Shown here: in pieces, positions 17,701 to 27,377 of the stretch
How positions within the stretch are numbered: the first letter of the stretch is position 1
How the letters are laid out: each line of letters begins with the position of its first letter
From: Gemmatimonadaceae bacterium
GTDB taxonomy: Bacteria; Latescibacterota; UBA2968; UBA8231
Direction of reading: 5' to 3'
Assembly (NCBI GenBank): GCA_026706075.1
Contig: JAPOZM010000076.1
Coordinates: forward strand, 62,001 to 126,000
Length of the DNA: 64,000 nt
Translations under genes and position numbers: made by a program
The notes under the pieces: generated by a model
The model's input: only the letters and a program-made list of their open reading frames with translations
Told to the model about the DNA's origin: nothing
The model's database searches: none

Positions 17701-18177
17701 GCCGACGAGGAGGGCGGCGAGTTCGCGACGGTCGACTCGAGCGTGACGAGCACCTTCGTCGACACGGCCCTGTCGCAACAGACCACCTACTACTACCAGG
17801 TGCAGGCCTTCGATGCGGAGGGCAACGTCGGACCGAGGTCCGAGACCGCCGAGGCGACTACGGGTGGCGTCGAGATGCCTGCCCACGTCCGGCTCGTCGC
17901 GGCCACGCCGTCCAATCCCAACGACCGGCCCGTGGTAACGATCACCTGGACGGCGTCGAAGGGTGCCATCCTGCACTACGAGGTGCAGCGGACGACGATA
18001 CCCAACAGCACCCGGGACGGCGACTACACCGAGATCCTGCCCCACGAGTTCAGCACCACCCGGGAAGACAACACCGTGAGGCGCGGCCAGGCCTACTATT
18101 ACCGTGTGCGGGCGGTCGACATCGACGACCGTGTCAGCGATTGGACCGAGCCGCTCGGGATCACGGTCTCCGAATGA
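14710..18177 (+). CDS. Lipoprotein with 11 fibronectin type III domains
   Basis: 1155 residues. Lipobox LAVGC at the end of the signal peptide (Cys about residue 18), followed by DRDRSNPLDP, so it is lipid-anchored. The rest is eleven fibronectin-III domains of about 100 residues in an alternating A/B pattern. A types carry WSAPETDAGG...LSGLSGYVVLRS-like motifs and B types carry IGRIELSW...LAGYDVYRS; most end in YYY or TYSYSVVA strands. Domains 2-3 and 4-5 are identical in DNA as well as protein (609-bp repeat, see separate entry). No catalytic domain is present. Adhesion, scaffolding or polysaccharide binding at the cell surface is inferred from the domain type alone. Confidence 0.85.
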   Translation: MKSIAAGALLLAILAVGCDRDRSNPLDPQADLVQGRPATPAELSARGEIGLIRLVWQPVTDPDLAGYAVLRSDRSNGTFTFVSGEGDSTAGITTGKTTFDDTIRGEINTFFYRVAAVDTSGLRSELSGFVGATSLADERAPDSPHSISAVASETPGEVVVRWSAPETDAGGSALSGLSGYVVLRSEGTGGSVALDTLSRDERAYRDTGLKSRTTYSYSVVAFDGSGNTSRASASVSVTTSGLPSPSGLRADSGIGRIELSWTAVGEPSLAGYDVYRSSTSDGEYRRLAGAENTSFTTGLTSYVDSNLSGGQRYYYKVRSVGSDGVGSELSGFVGATSLADERAPDSPHSISAVASETPGEVVVRWSAPETDAGGSALSGLSGYVVLRSEGTGGSVALDTLSRDERAYRDTGLKSRTTYSYSVVAFDGSGNTSRASASVSVTTSGLPSPSGLRADSGIGRIELSWTAVGEPSLAGYDVYRSSTSDGEYRRLAGAENTSFTTGLTSYVDSNLSGGQRYYYKVRSVGSDGVGSELSGFVGATSLADDRAPGAPRSVEAEPVPSDPSRITLRWTAPSHDADGGPLTGLSGFILLRAEGEGSFVRSAALGSDDRRFEDSGLTGLTTYRYALIAVDGAGNESVPSAAVRVTTTGVPAPANVAVEDGIGRIELSWGPVDHGDLLGYNVYRAARPDEPFSRLEGDGGEAFSTGRTTFVDSSLGAGELVYYRVTAVTAQFEGEPSVIVTGTAGADDVAPDTPTGLVAIADEDRAEVSLRWSRPRTDLGGGDLTGLSSFIVYRSEDGPEALTAVDTVDARSITFTDTGLEPATIYYYSVSAADGSGNVSPRAAAVPATTPGIASPAAVSATGEVSRVVLTWSPSDDDELLGYNIYRSRRPDEGYARLAGAEGTPFTTGQTSYIDSNLTSGLVLYYRVTVVTSSGESAPSAFSGATVLLDVQAPEAPSQVTGRPVPEHPDELELSWRPPRRDEDGSRLTGVSGYIIYRADEEGGEFATVDSSVTSTFVDTALSQQTTYYYQVQAFDAEGNVGPRSETAEATTGGVEMPAHVRLVAATPSNPNDRPVVTITWTASKGAILHYEVQRTTIPNSTRDGDYTEILPHEFSTTREDNTVRRGQAYYYRVRAVDIDDRVSDWTEPLGITVSE
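15121..16338 (+). repeat. Two tandem 609-bp identical repeats within the fibronectin lipoprotein gene
   Basis: Copy 1 (15121-15729) and copy 2 (15730-16338) match base for base as far as I can read by eye, except that the last few codons of copy 2 change where it joins the unique sequence (gcgacgtctctggcggac becomes gcgacgtcgctggccgac). Each unit is 203 codons, one A+B pair of fibronectin domains, so the frame is preserved. A related but diverged unit continues on either side. Identity at the DNA level implies recent duplication or gene conversion. Confidence 0.93.
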
Positions 18178-18231
18178 CCTAGGCCGGGGCGGCCCCAGGG
18201 GGGCGTGGCCGCCGCCCACCCGGACTTGACC

Positions 18232-19653
18232 ATGAGCCCAGCCAGCGGACCCCAGAAGGACCTGGAGGCCGTCCTCGATCAGGCCTTGGGGGAGGCCGGG
18301 GTTGCCGGTGGGGACGGCATCGTCGCCGCCGTCTCCGGCGGCCTCGACTCCATGGTTCTGCTGGACCTCCTGCACCGGACCCGCGCATCCCGCCGGCTGC
18401 ACCTGCACGTCGCCCATCTGGATCACCGGTTGCGCGAGGAATCCGCCGAGGATGCCCGCTTCGTGGCCGTCGCCGCCGAGAGTCGCGGTCTGCCGGCGAC
18501 GGTCGAGGCCGTCGATGTCGCCGGACAGGCCCGGCGGTCCGGGCGGTCGCTGGAGGAGGAGGGCCGGGAGGTCCGTTACGCATTGTTCGAGCGGGTCCGG
18601 CGGCAGTCCGGGTGCCGGTGGGTGGCCGTCGCCCATCACGCCGACGATCAGGCCGAAACCCTCCTCCTGCGGCTGCTCCGGGGTGCGGGTCCCGCGGGGC
18701 TCGGGGCCATGTCCCCGGTGCGCGACCCCGGCGTCCTCCGTCCACTGCTGGCCGCCACCCGAGCGCAGATCCGCGATTACGCCTCCCGGGAGGGCATCGA
18801 GTTCCGCGAGGATTCCGGCAACCGCGACCTGGCGGTGCCCCGGAACCGGGTACGCCACGAGTTGCTGCCGAGCCTTGGACGGCACCTCAACCCCGCCGTG
18901 GTCGATGTCCTGTCTCGTACCGCCTCGTTGCTGCGCGACGAGGACGACTATCTCGACGGCGTCGCCCGCAAGGCGGCGAGGCAGGCCCTGGTGTGCCGGG
19001 ACCCGGAGGGGGTCACACTTGATGCCGGACGCCTGCTCGGCTATCATAGGGCCGTCCGGCGGCGTGTGTTACGTCAGTATATTCAAGAGCTTGCGCAACG
19101 CGTCCCGGTCTCCCGGGCGGCGGTGGAAGCTGCCTCCGAGGCGGCAGCCACGGGCTCGGGCCTGCGGTCGCTCGCCGGCGGTCTGTGGGTGCAGGGCACC
19201 GGCGCCAGCCTGATCCTCCGTCGCGGCCCGGCCCCCCGTGTCCACGCCAGAGTCGAGCTCCCGGGGCGCACGCAGGTTCCGGAGCGCGGGGTCAACCTTG
19301 AGGCGCGGTTCCTCGATCCGGCGCGGTTCGACGAAGTTCGGCCGTCCCTGGACGGCTGGCGCGCCGCCTTCGACGCCGGGGCGGCGGAGGGGGAATTGTC
19401 GTTGCGCAGTCCGCGGCCCGGCGATCGCCTGCAACCCCTGGGCATGAATGGGCGTCACAAGAAGCTCAGCGACTGCTTCATCGACGCCAAATGGCCGAGG
19501 ATCCTCCGGCCCGAGGCCCTGCTGCTGACCCACAGGCCGCACACCCCGGACGCCGAAGAGGAGATCCTCTGGGTCGCAGGCCTCGCCCGGAGCCACCGAC
19601 ATCGCGTCGCCGCGGGCAGCCGGCGAATCCTCTACCTCGAGTTCGAATCCTAG
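18232..19653 (+). CDS. tilS: tRNA(Ile)-lysidine synthase
   Basis: Adds lysine to the wobble cytidine of the CAU-anticodon isoleucine tRNA so that it reads AUA. The PP-loop SGGLDSM is near the N-terminus, followed by HLDHRLREES and HHADDQAETLLLRLLRG, all diagnostic of TilS. The C-terminal TilS substrate-binding domain has SPRPGDRLQPLGMNGRHKKLSDCFID. Start chosen as ATG 18232; a GTG at 18205 would add nine residues. It lies immediately before ftsH, a common neighbourhood for tilS. Confidence 0.95.
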   Translation: MSPASGPQKDLEAVLDQALGEAGVAGGDGIVAAVSGGLDSMVLLDLLHRTRASRRLHLHVAHLDHRLREESAEDARFVAVAAESRGLPATVEAVDVAGQARRSGRSLEEEGREVRYALFERVRRQSGCRWVAVAHHADDQAETLLLRLLRGAGPAGLGAMSPVRDPGVLRPLLAATRAQIRDYASREGIEFREDSGNRDLAVPRNRVRHELLPSLGRHLNPAVVDVLSRTASLLRDEDDYLDGVARKAARQALVCRDPEGVTLDAGRLLGYHRAVRRRVLRQYIQELAQRVPVSRAAVEAASEAAATGSGLRSLAGGLWVQGTGASLILRRGPAPRVHARVELPGRTQVPERGVNLEARFLDPARFDEVRPSLDGWRAAFDAGAAEGELSLRSPRPGDRLQPLGMNGRHKKLSDCFIDAKWPRILRPEALLLTHRPHTPDAEEEILWVAGLARSHRHRVAAGSRRILYLEFES

Positions 19654-19661
19654 GAGCCCCG

Positions 19662-21682
<2,021 letters not shown>

Positions 21683-21686
<4 letters not shown>

Positions 21687-22525
21687 TCTGGGAGCTGGCA
21701 AGGGGCCGGCGGATCGACTTCCGCCAGCGGGTGCAGGTCATGGGGGTCCTCAACGTGACCCCGGATTCGTTCTACGACGGCGGCCGCTACTCCGAGCCCG
21801 CCGCGGCCGTGGAGCGGGCCCTGTCCCAGGCCGAGGCGGGCGCCGACATCGTCGACGTGGGCGGCGAGTCCACTCGGCCGCCGCTCTACGGCCCGGCGGC
21901 CGAGGTGCCCGCGGCGGAGGAGGGGCGGCGAATCGTGCCCGTGATCGAGGCCATCCGGCGGCACAGCGACATCCCCCTCTCCGTCGACACGGTAAAGGCC
22001 GAGGTCGCCCGCCAGGCGCTGGCCGCCGGCGCCGACATCGTCAACGACATCAGCGCCCTCACCCACGACGAAGAGATGGCCACAGCGGCGGCCGAGGCCG
22101 GCGCTCCCGTGATCCTCATGCATCGTCGCGGGACCCCCGCCACCATGCAGCGGAACACCCATTACGACGACCTGACCGGTGAGGTCGCCGGGTACCTCGA
22201 GAGCCGGGTCGATCATGCCGGCCGCCACGGAATCCCCGCGAGGCGCGTCGCCGTGGACCCGGGGATCGGCTTCGGCAAGTCCTTCGCCGGCAACCACCAG
22301 CTCCTGCGCCGGGCGGGGTCGTTCTCGGTGAGGGGCTGCCCCGTGGTCGTGGGGGCGTCGCGCAAGTCCTTCCTCTGGAAGCCGGTGGGTCTCACACCCG
22401 ACGACGCCCTCGAAGCCAGCCTGGCGGCGGGGATCCTCGCCGTCATTCACGGGGCCCGGGCCCTGCGCGTTCACGACGTGAAGGAGACGGTCCGCGCCGT
22501 GCGCCTTCTGGAGGCGGCCCCGTGA
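21683..22525 (+). CDS. folP: Dihydropteroate synthase
   Basis: Condenses 6-hydroxymethyl-dihydropterin pyrophosphate with p-aminobenzoate. 280 residues with the DHPS signatures GVLNVTPDSFYDGG, DVGGESTRP, the DISA segment (VNDISALTHD), LMHRRGTP and the substrate-binding VVGASRKSFL. GTG start 21683 overlaps the ftsH stop by 4 nt. The ftsH-folP order is common in bacteria. The other folate genes folB and folK are in the minus-strand run at 7.7-8.6 kb. Confidence 0.96.
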
Positions 22526-23328
22526 TCCAGAGCGACAGCCTCGTCCTCTTCAAGCTCTTCGGGTTCATCCCGGTGACGGTGGTGTCCGTCCTCGACTTCC
22601 TGATCGTCACCCTGATCATCTACCGGCTGCTCACCTTGGTCCGCGGCAACCGCGGAGCCCACATGCTCGTCGGCCTCTTCCTGCTCGTCTCCGTGGCCCT
22701 GGCGGCGCGATGGCAGGAGCATGAGATGATGGCCCTGGCGTGGATGCTGGAGCAGGTGCAGTCGATCCTCCTGATCCTGCTCGTCATCCTCTTTCAGCCC
22801 GAGCTGCGCCGGCTTCTGCTGGCCATCGGCCAGAGCCCCCTGCTCAGCTGGTTCTACAAGACCGAGCCGTCGCGCGTGATCGACCAGGTCGTCAACGGCT
22901 CGGTGCAACTGGCCGAGCGCGGCTACGGCGCCCTGATCGTCCTCGGCCGCGAGGCGGGCCTGGGAGGGGTCGTCGAGTCGGGGGTGCCCATCAACGCCCA
23001 GGTCTCCGCCGATCTGCTCACCGCCATCTTCACGCCGCGGTCGCCCCTGCACGATCAGGCGGTGGTCATCCAGGGCGAGTCCCTCATCGCCGCCCGCTGC
23101 ACTCTGCCCCTGGCGGAGGAGGTGGAGGACCAGCGTCTGGGAACGCGTCACCGCGCCGCCCTCGGCCTATCCCAGGAGACCGACGCCGTCACCATCGTCG
23201 TCTCCGAGGAGACCCGGACGATCTCGATCACCGTCGGCGGCGCCTTGGTGCGCGGCCTCGAGGGCCCCGAGCTGAAGCAGCGGCTGTCCGAGTTGCTCGC
23301 CCGGGGGCGGAGCCCCGCGGGTGATTGA
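22522..23328 (+). CDS. cdaA: Diadenylate cyclase, CdaA type, with altered DGA motif
   Basis: Makes c-di-AMP from two ATP. 268 residues: three N-terminal membrane helices (VVSVLDFLIVTLIIYRLL, MLVGLFLLVSVALAA, ILLILLVILFQPELRR) and then the DAC domain. The RHR motif is intact at residues 209-211 (GTRHRAALG) and VSEETRTIS matches the family. The other catalytic motif, normally Asp-Gly-Ala, reads Asp178-Gln179-Ala180 (LHDQAVVI). The Asp ligand is kept but the Gly is replaced, so activity is likely but not certain. The ATG overlaps the folP stop by 4 nt; its own stop TGA lies within the -35 box of the next promoter. Confidence 0.9.
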   Translation: MIQSDSLVLFKLFGFIPVTVVSVLDFLIVTLIIYRLLTLVRGNRGAHMLVGLFLLVSVALAARWQEHEMMALAWMLEQVQSILLILLVILFQPELRRLLLAIGQSPLLSWFYKTEPSRVIDQVVNGSVQLAERGYGALIVLGREAGLGGVVESGVPINAQVSADLLTAIFTPRSPLHDQAVVIQGESLIAARCTLPLAEEVEDQRLGTRHRAALGLSQETDAVTIVVSEETRTISITVGGALVRGLEGPELKQRLSELLARGRSPAGD

Positions 23329-23352
23329 CAGTCCGCGGAAGCGCCGTATATT
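23325..23352 (+). promoter_or_regulatory. Promoter of the argR operon
   Basis: TTGACA at 23325-23330, a 16-nt spacer and TATATT at 23347-23352. It is close to consensus and stands out in this GC-rich DNA. The -35 overlaps the stop codon of the diadenylate cyclase gene and the -10 touches the first ARG box. The argR GTG is 38 nt downstream. Confidence 0.8.
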
Positions 23353-23386
23353 GAATAGTTATTCCCTAAAGCGGAATAGTTATTTA
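23352..23386 (+). promoter_or_regulatory. Two ArgR operators (ARG boxes) spaced 21 bp
   Basis: TGAATAGTTATTCC at 23352-23365 and GGAATAGTTATTTA at 23373-23386. The first is a good match to the ARG box core TGAAT-N4-ATTCA; the second is a weaker copy. Their 21-bp spacing equals the 18-bp box plus 3-bp gap used by the ArgR hexamer elsewhere, that is, two helical turns. They overlap the -10 and the transcription start, so bound ArgR should repress argR and the genes behind it. Confidence 0.82.
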
Positions 23387-23390
23387 TCCC

Positions 23391-23864
23391 GTGAACACCC
23401 GAAGAGTCCGTCAGGCAACGATCCGGGAGCTGTTGCAGGCCGAGCGCATCGAGACCCACCAGCGCCTGGCGGAGGCCTTGGGCCGGCGGGGCATCGAGGT
23501 CAGCCAGTCCACCCTCTCCAAGGACCTGCGCGAGCTCGGCGTCGTCCGGGTGCCGCGGGCCGGGGGCGGGTTCCGCTACTCCCTGCCCGAGGGCCGAGGG
23601 GCCTACAACGACCGCGGCGCCTTCGAGCGCGAGCTGCGCGACTACGTGACCGGCGTCGACCGGGCCGGCAACATGACGGTCATCCGGACGCTCTCGGGCC
23701 ATGCCCAGGCCGTGTGCGAGGCCGTCGATCGACTGGAGTGGACCGAGGTGATGGGAACCCTGGCCGGCGAGAACACGATCTTCGTCCTGGCCCGCACCGC
23801 TTCCGAGGCGCGCGCGGTGGTGCGGCGGGTCATCGCCATCGGCGGCCAGGAGGGGGACGGGTAG
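23391..23864 (+). CDS. argR: Arginine repressor
   Basis: Hexameric, arginine-sensing transcription factor. 157 residues from GTG 23391. The N-terminal winged helix has TIRELLQAERIETHQRL and the recognition helix SQSTLSKDLRELGVVRV; the C-terminal oligomerisation/arginine-binding domain ends in EVMGTLAGENTIFVLARTA. It heads the operon it should repress through the two upstream ARG boxes. argB follows after 8 nt. Confidence 0.95.
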   Translation: MNTRRVRQATIRELLQAERIETHQRLAEALGRRGIEVSQSTLSKDLRELGVVRVPRAGGGFRYSLPEGRGAYNDRGAFERELRDYVTGVDRAGNMTVIRTLSGHAQAVCEAVDRLEWTEVMGTLAGENTIFVLARTASEARAVVRRVIAIGGQEGDG

Positions 23865-23872
23865 GTCCGCCG

Positions 23873-24751
23873 ATGGAGCTTCAGAGCTACATCGACAAGG
23901 CGTCGGTCCTGGCCGAGGCGCTTCCGTACATCCAGTCCTTCCGCGGCAAGACGGTGGTCGTCAAGTACGGCGGCAGCACCCTGACGCCGGAGGGAGGCGC
24001 CGACACCGTCCTGCGGGATCTCGTCTTCATGGAGCACGTGGGCATCAACCCCGTGGTCGTGCACGGAGGCGGCCCGGCCATCGACCGCCGCCTACGCGAG
24101 CGCAACGTGGAGACCCGGCGGGTCAACGGCCTGCGTATCACGGACCGGGCGACGATGCAGGTCGTGGAGGAGGTCCTGGCGGGGGAGATCAACAGCGGAC
24201 TGGTGAGGGAGATCGACTCCCTCGGGGGGCGCGTGCGCGGCCTCTCCGCCCGCGAGGCGGGGGTGCTCCACGTACGTCCCCATGTGGCGCAGACGCGGGA
24301 GGGGCCCGTCGATCTGGGCTTCGTGGGCGATGTGGTCCGCGTCGATGCGGCGCCCCTTCAGGATCTGATCGACGTCGAGACGATCCCCGTGGTGGCTCCC
24401 ATCGGCCGGGGGGAGGACGGCGAGGCCTACAACGTCAACGCCGACACCGCGGCGGGAGAGATCGCCGCGGCCCTGGGGGCGGAGAAGCTCGTCTTCCTCA
24501 CCGACGTCACCGGGATCCTCGAGAATCCCGCCGACGAGTCGAGCCTGATCTCCACGGTGCCCGTGGACGAGGTGCAGGGCCTGATCGATACCGGCGTGCT
24601 CCAGGGCGGGATGATCCCCAAGGCGCGCGCCGGCGTGCGCTCGGTTCGAGCCGGTGTGCGCAAGACCCATATCGTGGACGGACGCATCCCCCACTCCCTG
24701 CTCCTCGAGTTCTTCACCGACGAGGGCGTGGGCTCGCAAATCCTCCGTTAG
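23873..24751 (+). CDS. argB: Acetylglutamate kinase
   Basis: Phosphorylates N-acetylglutamate in arginine synthesis. 292 residues from ATG 23873, with AGGAGG 15-20 nt upstream. Family motifs: VVVKYGGSTL (the usual form is KYGGNAM), VVHGGGPAID, NGLRITD, NVNADTAAGEIAAALGAEKLVFLTDV and a C-terminal HIVDGRIPHSLLLE. The N-terminal helix YIDKASVLAEALPYIQSF is the type associated with arginine-feedback-inhibited, hexameric kinases, so end-product inhibition is plausible. Confidence 0.95.
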   Translation: MELQSYIDKASVLAEALPYIQSFRGKTVVVKYGGSTLTPEGGADTVLRDLVFMEHVGINPVVVHGGGPAIDRRLRERNVETRRVNGLRITDRATMQVVEEVLAGEINSGLVREIDSLGGRVRGLSAREAGVLHVRPHVAQTREGPVDLGFVGDVVRVDAAPLQDLIDVETIPVVAPIGRGEDGEAYNVNADTAAGEIAAALGAEKLVFLTDVTGILENPADESSLISTVPVDEVQGLIDTGVLQGGMIPKARAGVRSVRAGVRKTHIVDGRIPHSLLLEFFTDEGVGSQILR

Positions 24752-24766
24752 CGGAAAGAGGGGAAG

Positions 24767-25963
24767 ATGACGATGAAGACCGATGACCTCATCGAGCAGG
24801 AACACCGGTACATCCTGCAGACCTATGGCCGGCCCGACTTCGTTCTGGAGCGCGGCAACGGCGTCTACCTCTTCGACCTCGACGGCAACCGCTACCTCGA
24901 CTTCGTCAGCGGTCTGGCGGTCAACGCCCTCGGGTACGGAGACTACGACGTCCTCAAGGCGATCGAGCAGCAGGCGGCGCAGCTCATGCACGTCTCCAAC
25001 CTCTACCACACCGTGCCCTCCACCCGGCTGGCCAGGACCCTGGTGGAGAGTTCCTTCGCCGACCGCGTGTTCTTCTGCAACAGCGGCACCGAGGCCTGGG
25101 AGGCGGCGCTGAAGTTCTGCCGCAAGTGGGGCCACACCTCCGGCGGGCGCCACAAGCTGATCGCCTTCCACAACTCCTTCCACGGGCGCACCCTCGGCTC
25201 CCTCTCCACCACCGGACAGCCGCGCTACCAGGAGGGCTTCGGCCCGCTCCTTCCCGGCATCGACTTCGCCGACTACAACGACCTGTCCTCGGTGGAGGCC
25301 CTCGTCGACGACGAGACCTGCGCCGTCCTCGTCGAGCCGATCCAGGGCGAGGGCGGGGTCCACGTGGCCACCGATGACTTCCTGCAGGGGCTGCGCAAGT
25401 TGTGCGACGACCGCGGCCTGCTGCTCGCCTTCGACGAGATCCAGGTCGGCATGGGCCGGACGGGCTCGCTGTGGGCCTACCAGCAGTACGGGGTGGAGCC
25501 GGATGTGATGACCCTGGCCAAGGCCCTCGGCGGCGGGCTTCCCATCGGCGCCACCCTGATGACCCAGAGGGTGGCCGACGCCCTGCAGGCGGGCGACCAC
25601 GCCGCCACCTTCGGGGCCAACCCGGTGGTGGCCAACGTCGCCCTGGCGGTGCTCGACAAGATCACGGCCGACGGGTTCCTCGAAGGTGTGGCCCGCAACG
25701 GCCAGCGTCTGCGCGCGGGGCTGGAGAAGCTGCAGCAGCGCTGGCCCGAACGGATCTCGGAGCTTCGCGGGCGGGGCCTCCTCCAGGGGGCGGTGGTCAC
25801 GGACAGGCCGGGCGCCGACTACCTGGCCGACTTCCGGGAGCGCGAGATCCTGGTGGCGCCCTGCGGCGCCGACATGGTGCGCTTTCTGCCGCCTCTGATC
25901 GTCGACGAGGACCGCATCGACCAGGTCATCGACGTCTTCGACGAGATCCTCCGGCAGAGCTAG
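24767..25963 (+). CDS. argD: Acetylornithine aminotransferase
   Basis: PLP-dependent transamination of N-acetylglutamate semialdehyde. 398 residues; a purine-rich GAAAGAGGGG precedes the ATG. Class III aminotransferase features: GLAVNALGYGD, CNSGTEAWEAALKFCRKW, FHGRTLGSLSTTGQ, EPIQGEGGV, FDEIQVGMGRTG and the PLP lysine in TLAKALGGGLPIGA. Placed between argB and argH, which supports arginine synthesis over a catabolic ornithine or GABA aminotransferase. Confidence 0.95.
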   Translation: MTMKTDDLIEQEHRYILQTYGRPDFVLERGNGVYLFDLDGNRYLDFVSGLAVNALGYGDYDVLKAIEQQAAQLMHVSNLYHTVPSTRLARTLVESSFADRVFFCNSGTEAWEAALKFCRKWGHTSGGRHKLIAFHNSFHGRTLGSLSTTGQPRYQEGFGPLLPGIDFADYNDLSSVEALVDDETCAVLVEPIQGEGGVHVATDDFLQGLRKLCDDRGLLLAFDEIQVGMGRTGSLWAYQQYGVEPDVMTLAKALGGGLPIGATLMTQRVADALQAGDHAATFGANPVVANVALAVLDKITADGFLEGVARNGQRLRAGLEKLQQRWPERISELRGRGLLQGAVVTDRPGADYLADFREREILVAPCGADMVRFLPPLIVDEDRIDQVIDVFDEILRQS

Positions 25964-25979
25964 TCCCGCCGCGCCGATC

Positions 25980-27377
25980 ATGTCCGGTTCCGACAAGGCA
26001 TGGGGCGGCCGCTTCTCCGGGGCCACGGCCGAGCTGATGGAGCGCTTCAACGCCTCCATCGGCTTCGACCGCCGCCTGCTGGAGGTCGACGTCGCCGGCA
26101 GCAAGGTCTACGCCCGCGCCCTGGAGCGGGCCGGCCTGCTCACGGCGCCGGAGTGCGCCCGCATCCTCGAGGGACTCGACCGGGTCCTGCGGGAGCTGTC
26201 GGCGGCGGACCACGAGTTCGACCCCGCCGTCGAGGACGTGCACATGGCCGTCGAGGCCCGGCTCACGGAGATCGTCGGTCCCCTGGGGGGCAAGCTGCAC
26301 GCCGGCCGCAGCCGCAACGACCAGGTCAGCCTCGACGAGCGCCTCTACCTGCGCGCCGCTGCCGCCGCCATCGGCGGGCGCATCCGCCGGCTGCAGGCGG
26401 TCCTGGTGGCCTCCGCGCAGGATCACCGCAAGACGGTGCTGCCGGGTTACACGCACTTGCAGCAGGCGCAGCCGATCCTGTTCTCCCACTACGCCCTGTC
26501 CCTGTTCTGGGCCCTGGACCGCGACCTCGGGAGGCTCGGGGACGCCGTGGGCCGCAGCGACCGCATGCCCCTCGGCTCCGGCGCCCTGGCGGGTTCCGCC
26601 TTCCCCCTCGACCGGGAGTTCATGGCGCGGGAGCTGGGGTTCGCCGGGGTGACCCCCAACAGCCTGGACGCGGTCTCCGACCGCGACTTCCTCCTCGAGG
26701 CCCTGGCGGCGCTCTCGATCCTGATGATGCACCTGAGCCGCTACTGCGAGGACCTGGTCCTGTTCTCCTCGGCCGAGTTCGGCTTCGTCGAGCTCGACGA
26801 CGCCTGGGCCACCGGCTCGAGCATGATGCCCCAGAAGAAAAACCCCGACTCCCTGGAGCTGGTGCGGGGCAAGACGGGGCGCGTGTACGGGGATCTGGTC
26901 TCCCTGCTCACGGCGATGAAGGGCCTCGGCCTGACCTACGGCAAGGACCTGCAGGAGGACAAGGAGCCCGTCTTCGACGCCTTCGACACGGCCTCCGACT
27001 GTCTCGACGTATTCGCCTCGGCCTGGGAGACGATGAAGGTGAACGCCGGCCGCATGGCCGGGGCCGTGGACGCCGGCGCCCTGGCCACCGAGCTGGCCGA
27101 CTTCCTCGTGGAGACGGGGGTGCCCTTCCGTGAGGCGCACCGGGTGGTCGGGGCCGTCGTCCGGGAAGCCGCCGCCGGGGGGCACGCGCTCACCGACCTG
27201 ACCCTGGCCGACCTGCGGGCCCACCACCCGGCCTTCGACGAGCAGGCCCTGGAGCGCCTGGATCTGCGTGCGAGCCTGGCGCGGCGCAACATCGAGGGCG
27301 GTACCGGCCCGGCCGCCGTGGAGCGCCAGCTGCTGCAGGCCAGGGAGATCCTGGCCGAGGCCGGGACGGAGGGGTGA
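25980..27377 (+). CDS. argH: Argininosuccinate lyase
   Basis: Last step of arginine synthesis, splitting argininosuccinate to arginine and fumarate. 465 residues with WGGRFSG at the N-terminus, EDVHMAVEARLTE, AGRSRNDQV, GYTHLQQAQPI and the fumarase/ASL signature GSSMMPQKKNPD. The gene ends with TGA inside the GTG start of the first enolase-superfamily gene, a 4-nt overlap. argC, argJ, argF and argG are not in this window. Confidence 0.97.
   Translation: MSGSDKAWGGRFSGATAELMERFNASIGFDRRLLEVDVAGSKVYARALERAGLLTAPECARILEGLDRVLRELSAADHEFDPAVEDVHMAVEARLTEIVGPLGGKLHAGRSRNDQVSLDERLYLRAAAAAIGGRIRRLQAVLVASAQDHRKTVLPGYTHLQQAQPILFSHYALSLFWALDRDLGRLGDAVGRSDRMPLGSGALAGSAFPLDREFMARELGFAGVTPNSLDAVSDRDFLLEALAALSILMMHLSRYCEDLVLFSSAEFGFVELDDAWATGSSMMPQKKNPDSLELVRGKTGRVYGDLVSLLTAMKGLGLTYGKDLQEDKEPVFDAFDTASDCLDVFASAWETMKVNAGRMAGAVDAGALATELADFLVETGVPFREAHRVVGAVVREAAAGGHALTDLTLADLRAHHPAFDEQALERLDLRASLARRNIEGGTGPAAVERQLLQAREILAEAGTEG

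Noticed and set aside
23321-23872. An N-terminally extended argB starting in the argR promoter
   Set aside because: The extension would overlap the whole of argR in another frame; ATG 23873 gives a normal-length kinase with a ribosome-binding site.
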